DNA from: Sulfuritalea sp. | GTDB taxonomy: Bacteria; Pseudomonadota; Gammaproteobacteria; Burkholderiales; Rhodocyclaceae | Length of the DNA stretch: 64,000 nucleotides | Assembly (NCBI GenBank): GCA_023700805.1 | Contig: JAMPYF010000002.1 | Span: forward strand, 186,001 to 250,000 | Direction of reading: 5' to 3' | Part shown: in pieces, positions 61,449 through 64,000 of the stretch | How positions within the stretch are numbered: position 1 is the stretch's first letter | Layout: each line of letters begins with the position of its first letter | Notes under the pieces: model-generated | The model's database searches: none | What the model saw: the letters and a program-made list of their open reading frames with translations, nothing else | What the model was told of the DNA's origin: nothing | Made by a program: the position numbers and the translations under genes

Positions 61449-62555
61449 CTAGCCGTAGATCGCGGTGAAGGCATCCTGATCGTCGCTGCAGACCCGGCAG
61501 GTTTTTTCGGGGTGCGGCGAGACGAAAAAGCGGTCGCAGCGGTCGCAGCGCTGCTTGGCCAGGCTGATCAGGGTGCGCGGCGGCTGATCGGGGCTCAGAT
61601 CGAATGCGGCGGCGGCATCGAGCACGCGCGGCTGGCAGACTTCGAGGCAGGCCGCGCAGCCGACGCAGCGGTCGCGCTGGAACAGCAGCGCCCAGTCGCC
61701 GGGGTTTTCGGTAATCGAAATCGCGCCGGTGGGGCAGACGCGGAAGCAGGCCTCGCAGACCGTGCAGCCGGGGCCGATGCTGATGTCGAGCGCAGGCAGG
61801 GCTTCGTGGATGGCGACGCGGAAGGGCTCGCCGTCCTTGCGCCCGGCGACGATCTGCAACAGCTCGCGCTGCTCGGTCAGCGCATAGGCGCCGGCGCGGA
61901 TGGCCTTGTCGGGCGCCGGCTGGGCGGCGGGTTTCTGTTCGACGGCGGCGGCGACTTCATCGACGCCGCGGCCGAACAGGCGGCGGAACAGGTGGCGGCG
62001 GGCGGAGGCGAAGCGCGGCTTTTTTGCGGCGTCCGCCGGGGCGCCTTCGACGACTTCGACGACTTCGATCGGCAGCCATTCGTCGGGCGCGGCAGCGGCG
62101 CGCAACTCGGCCACGGCTTCGAGGTTCGCCGCCAGTTGCGCCGCGCCCCTGGCGCCGTGGGCGCAATCGGCGCACAGCGAGGCGCCGAGCAAGGCGGTCG
62201 GCAGACGGCGCTTTTCCAGATAGGCCAGCAGCGAGGCATCGAGCGCGCCGAGGCAGGGCACCACGGCATCGGCCGCATGGCCCGAGGGTGCGCAGGCGAT
62301 GCTGAAGCGCTCGGTCTTGATCGCCTGGCGCAGCATGTCGATCGGCTTGAAGCCGTCCGCGGCGAAGGCGCCGGTGCGGCAGGCGGAAACGCACAGCGCG
62401 CAGTTGCGGCACAGGTTCGCATCGATCGATGCGCCGCTGTCCGACAGGGTGATCGCCTGGTGCGGACAGGCATCCAGGCAGCGCGCGCATTCGCTGTAGC
62501 GATAGCGGAAGCGCACGCAGCGCGCGGCACGGAATTCGGGGATGCTGACGCTCAT
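61449..62555 (-). CDS. Multi-cluster 4Fe-4S ferredoxin-type protein
   Basis: A 368-residue protein with two pairs of [4Fe-4S] sites: an N-terminal pair (CARCLDACP and CRNCALCVSACR) and a later pair (CTVCEACFRVCP and CVGCAACLEVCQ), plus a C-terminal zinc-ribbon-like part (CDRCDRFFVSPHPEKTCRVC). A middle domain of about 150 residues (SIACAPSGHAADAVVPCLGA) has further Cys (LCADC). It resembles accessory iron-sulfur proteins of molybdoenzyme or formate dehydrogenase clusters. Overlaps the rhodanese-like gene by four bases. Confidence 0.8.
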   Translation of the reverse strand: MSVSIPEFRAARCVRFRYRYSECARCLDACPHQAITLSDSGASIDANLCRNCALCVSACRTGAFAADGFKPIDMLRQAIKTERFSIACAPSGHAADAVVPCLGALDASLLAYLEKRRLPTALLGASLCADCAHGARGAAQLAANLEAVAELRAAAAPDEWLPIEVVEVVEGAPADAAKKPRFASARRHLFRRLFGRGVDEVAAAVEQKPAAQPAPDKAIRAGAYALTEQRELLQIVAGRKDGEPFRVAIHEALPALDISIGPGCTVCEACFRVCPTGAISITENPGDWALLFQRDRCVGCAACLEVCQPRVLDAAAAFDLSPDQPPRTLISLAKQRCDRCDRFFVSPHPEKTCRVCSDDQDAFTAIYG

Positions 62556-63019
62556 TTCTTGTCGGGCCGCAATTCCTGCAGCGGCTTGCCTTGTTCGCAG
62601 GTGTTGGCCGGAATCACGAAGTTGACCAGGCCGCCGGCGCCGCCGGTCGCGCTGGCGGCAAGCAGCGCGAACGAAGCCGCCTTCCAGGTGGCGAGGCCGC
62701 CCTTGACCGCGAGTATCGGCTTGCCCGGATGCTTGCGCGCGAGCGCCCGGGCGATGCCGAGCGCATCCTGGTCGCGGTCGGCGACCACCACCACGGTGGC
62801 CGTCGGGTCGATCCTGAGGTCGGCGCGCCAGGGCAGGGCGCTGTCCAGCAGCTCGCGCTTGCGGCTGGCGGCGCTGCGGCCGTCGATCACGCAGCAGGGC
62901 GGCTTGGCGGAAAGCGCGGCGACCAGTTGCGTCTTGTCATTGAGGCTGACCTGCGCCTGTGCGGCGCCGGCAAGCAGCAGGCAGAGCGCCGCGAAGAGCG
63001 GCCAGGCCACGCGCTTCAT
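62552..63019 (-). CDS. Secreted rhodanese-like protein without catalytic Cys
   Basis: A 155-residue protein with a signal peptide (VAWPLFAALCLLLAGAAQA) and a rhodanese fold (CCVIDGRSAASRKRELLDSA; ILAVKGGLATWKAASF is the typical C-terminal part). The active-site loop reads VVVVADRDQDALG, lacking the catalytic Cys, so it should not transfer sulfur. It overlaps both neighbours by four bases. A binding or structural role is likely. Confidence 0.75.
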   Translation of the reverse strand: MKRVAWPLFAALCLLLAGAAQAQVSLNDKTQLVAALSAKPPCCVIDGRSAASRKRELLDSALPWRADLRIDPTATVVVVADRDQDALGIARALARKHPGKPILAVKGGLATWKAASFALLAASATGGAGGLVNFVIPANTCEQGKPLQELRPDKK

Positions 63020-63765
63020 GCCGACTCCGGCTGCCCAGCCAGCAGGGCGTTGCAATGCGCATAGGCCGCGGCGCCCAGCGCAAGCTGGCGGCACTGGCCG
63101 TAATCGACCCATTCGCCGAGGCGCGGCGCCGTGTCCTGCAGCGGCCCGATCCACAAGGCGTCGCCGAGGTCCTCGACCAGTCCGGCGCAGAGATTGAGGT
63201 CGGTGTCGTCGCGGATGTCCACGCGCACCAGGAAGCGCGTGGCGCCGAGTTCGCGCATCGCCTTCAGCCACCACCCGGCCAGGGTGCCGGTGCCGCCGCC
63301 GTCGGCGCGCAGGACCTCCCAGGCCGGTTCGCAATGCGATGGCGTGACGGTCTTGAAGTCGGCATTCGATACCGTTTCGAAGGACCAGCTGACGGTCTGC
63401 CGCCCGAGCGGCGCGTAGATCCCGATGCGCTGGGCGCCGTGCGCGGCCACCAGGCGTTCGACCACGCTGCTGTCTTGCAGCGCCGCCTCGCCGACGAAAA
63501 CGCAGTCGGCCCCGGCGGCGAACAGGGTGGCGACGCGCTGTTCGTCGCCCTCGGCGAGGATCACGCCGGCGCAAAGGGCGGCGACGGCCTCGACCCCCGG
63601 CCCGTCGCAGACGAAGTCATCGACGCCGACCTCGGCTGCGCCGTCCCACAGCAGCCAGCGCCGTAGCGCCAGCGCCAACTCCTGGGCGTCCGGGGTTGCG
63701 GCGGGCCCGTTGGTGGGCTCGTCGGCGGGCTCGGCAATCGGCAACTCAGCTAGGGCAGCTTGCAT
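63016..63765 (-). CDS. HisA-like TIM-barrel protein
   Basis: A 249-residue protein whose second half resembles the ProFAR isomerase (HisA) barrel: VEAVAALCAGVILAEG, AGADCVFVGEAALQD, and GTLAGWWLKAMRELGATRFL with VRVDIRDDTDLNL. It lacks the start of HisA and lies in a cluster with no histidine genes, so a new function is likely. It contains one copy of the dispersed 21-bp motif near its N-terminus. Overlaps the rhodanese-like gene by four bases. Confidence 0.55.
   Translation of the reverse strand: MQAALAELPIAEPADEPTNGPAATPDAQELALALRRWLLWDGAAEVGVDDFVCDGPGVEAVAALCAGVILAEGDEQRVATLFAAGADCVFVGEAALQDSSVVERLVAAHGAQRIGIYAPLGRQTVSWSFETVSNADFKTVTPSHCEPAWEVLRADGGGTGTLAGWWLKAMRELGATRFLVRVDIRDDTDLNLCAGLVEDLGDALWIGPLQDTAPRLGEWVDYGQCRQLALGAAAYAHCNALLAGQPESA
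63660..63680 (+). repeat. Dispersed 21-bp motif, copy 11 (inside the HisA-like gene)
   Basis: Exact match to the consensus (first part GCCGTAGC). It lies antisense to the HisA-like gene, where it encodes ELALALR. Confidence 0.87.
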
Positions 63766-63771
63766 GGGGTT

Positions 63772-64000
63772 TCAGCTCGTGTATTCAAATTTCGGATAGA
63801 CGAAAGGATACAGCGGGCAGTCGTCGTCCGGCGCCAGGCCGACCAGCGTGGGCCGCAGTTCCTGCAGGGCGCCGAGGATGGGCGCGACATTGACGCCGAG
63901 AAAGCGCGGGCTGTACTTGGCCAGCGCCATCTGCGCGTCGTCGATCAGCAGCAGCGCGCCTTCCTGGTTCTGGTTCTGGGTGAAATACAGCGCCAGCGTC
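63772..64000 (-). CDS. C-terminal fragment of an unidentified protein, cut by the window edge
   Basis: The last 75 residues of a protein on the minus strand, ending FVYPKFEYTS. Visible sequence includes LALYFTQNQNQEGALLLIDD and MALAKYSPRFLGVNVAPIL. It ends six bases before the HisA-like start, so it belongs to the same operon. A TorD-type chaperone is possible given the iron-sulfur neighbours, but there is not enough sequence to say. Confidence 0.45.
   Translation of the reverse strand, partial: TLALYFTQNQNQEGALLLIDDAQMALAKYSPRFLGVNVAPILGALQELRPTLVGLAPDDDCPLYPFVYPKFEYTS

Noticed and set aside
1..64000. CRISPR arrays, rRNA genes, insertion sequences with transposase, phage genes
   Set aside because: Searched for by eye; no regularly spaced direct repeats, no rRNA sequence and no transposase or integrase frame was found.

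Overview
The window is GC-rich chromosomal DNA from a respiring Gram-negative bacterium, most probably a betaproteobacterium of the Rhodocyclales type. The reasons are a System I (Ccm) cytochrome c maturation operon next to a periplasmic nitrate reductase operon without napC, Coq7, a CNP1-like protein, the order FmdB-DUF502-aspS, and the general codon use. This placement is inference from gene content, not from a marker phylogeny.

Layout. 1-6.7 kb: housekeeping genes on the minus strand (aspS cut by the edge, DUF502, FmdB, prepilin peptidase pilD, pilC, a CorC/HlyC protein, a CcsA/YpjD-like protein). 6.7-12.7 kb: ffh, a lytic transglycosylase, proS, rppH, a CNP1-like protein, coq7 and an OsmC protein. 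12.7-13.4 kb: a structured AT-rich spacer and two tandem tRNA-Lys genes with their own promoter and terminator. 14.5-22.6 kb: an EamA transporter and the complete ccmABCDEFGHI operon. 22.8-28.4 kb: napDAGHB behind a perfect FNR box, with napF convergent. 28.6-35.2 kb: a small secreted protein, a CDF metal transporter, a TDT/SLAC1 channel, and a TetR-controlled adaptor/permease/ATPase ABC efflux operon. 35.3-37.8 kb: arsR-arsC-acr3 and an ECF sigma factor.

37.9-44.3 kb is a lower-GC accessory island bounded by 47-bp inverted repeats (42/47 identical). It carries a small basic protein plus nucleotidyltransferase pair, a three-gene system with an SMC/Rad50-like ATPase that matches the ABC three-component (ABC-3C) class of predicted conflict systems, a coiled-coil/XRE regulator, and a clan AA aspartic-protease-like protein whose catalytic Asp is replaced. 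44.4-47.8 kb holds a PF03773 permease, a cytochrome c, a DsbD-like protein and a small thioredoxin. 47.8-53.1 kb is a two-component system with a probable local regulon (repeated TGTAAC/GTTACA sites) of envelope proteins. 53.4-64 kb holds an MFS transporter, a NIT-HAMP-PAS-PAS-GGDEF-EAL protein, pepN, and a cluster with a polyferredoxin, an inactive rhodanese-like protein and a HisA-like protein.

The most unusual observation is a 21-bp motif (GCCGTNNC followed by GCCAGCGCCAACT) found 11 times in the window, in genes and spacers and in both orientations. It behaves like a DNA-uptake-sequence-type or other genome-wide dispersed signal. Two of its copies form the ends of the accessory island.
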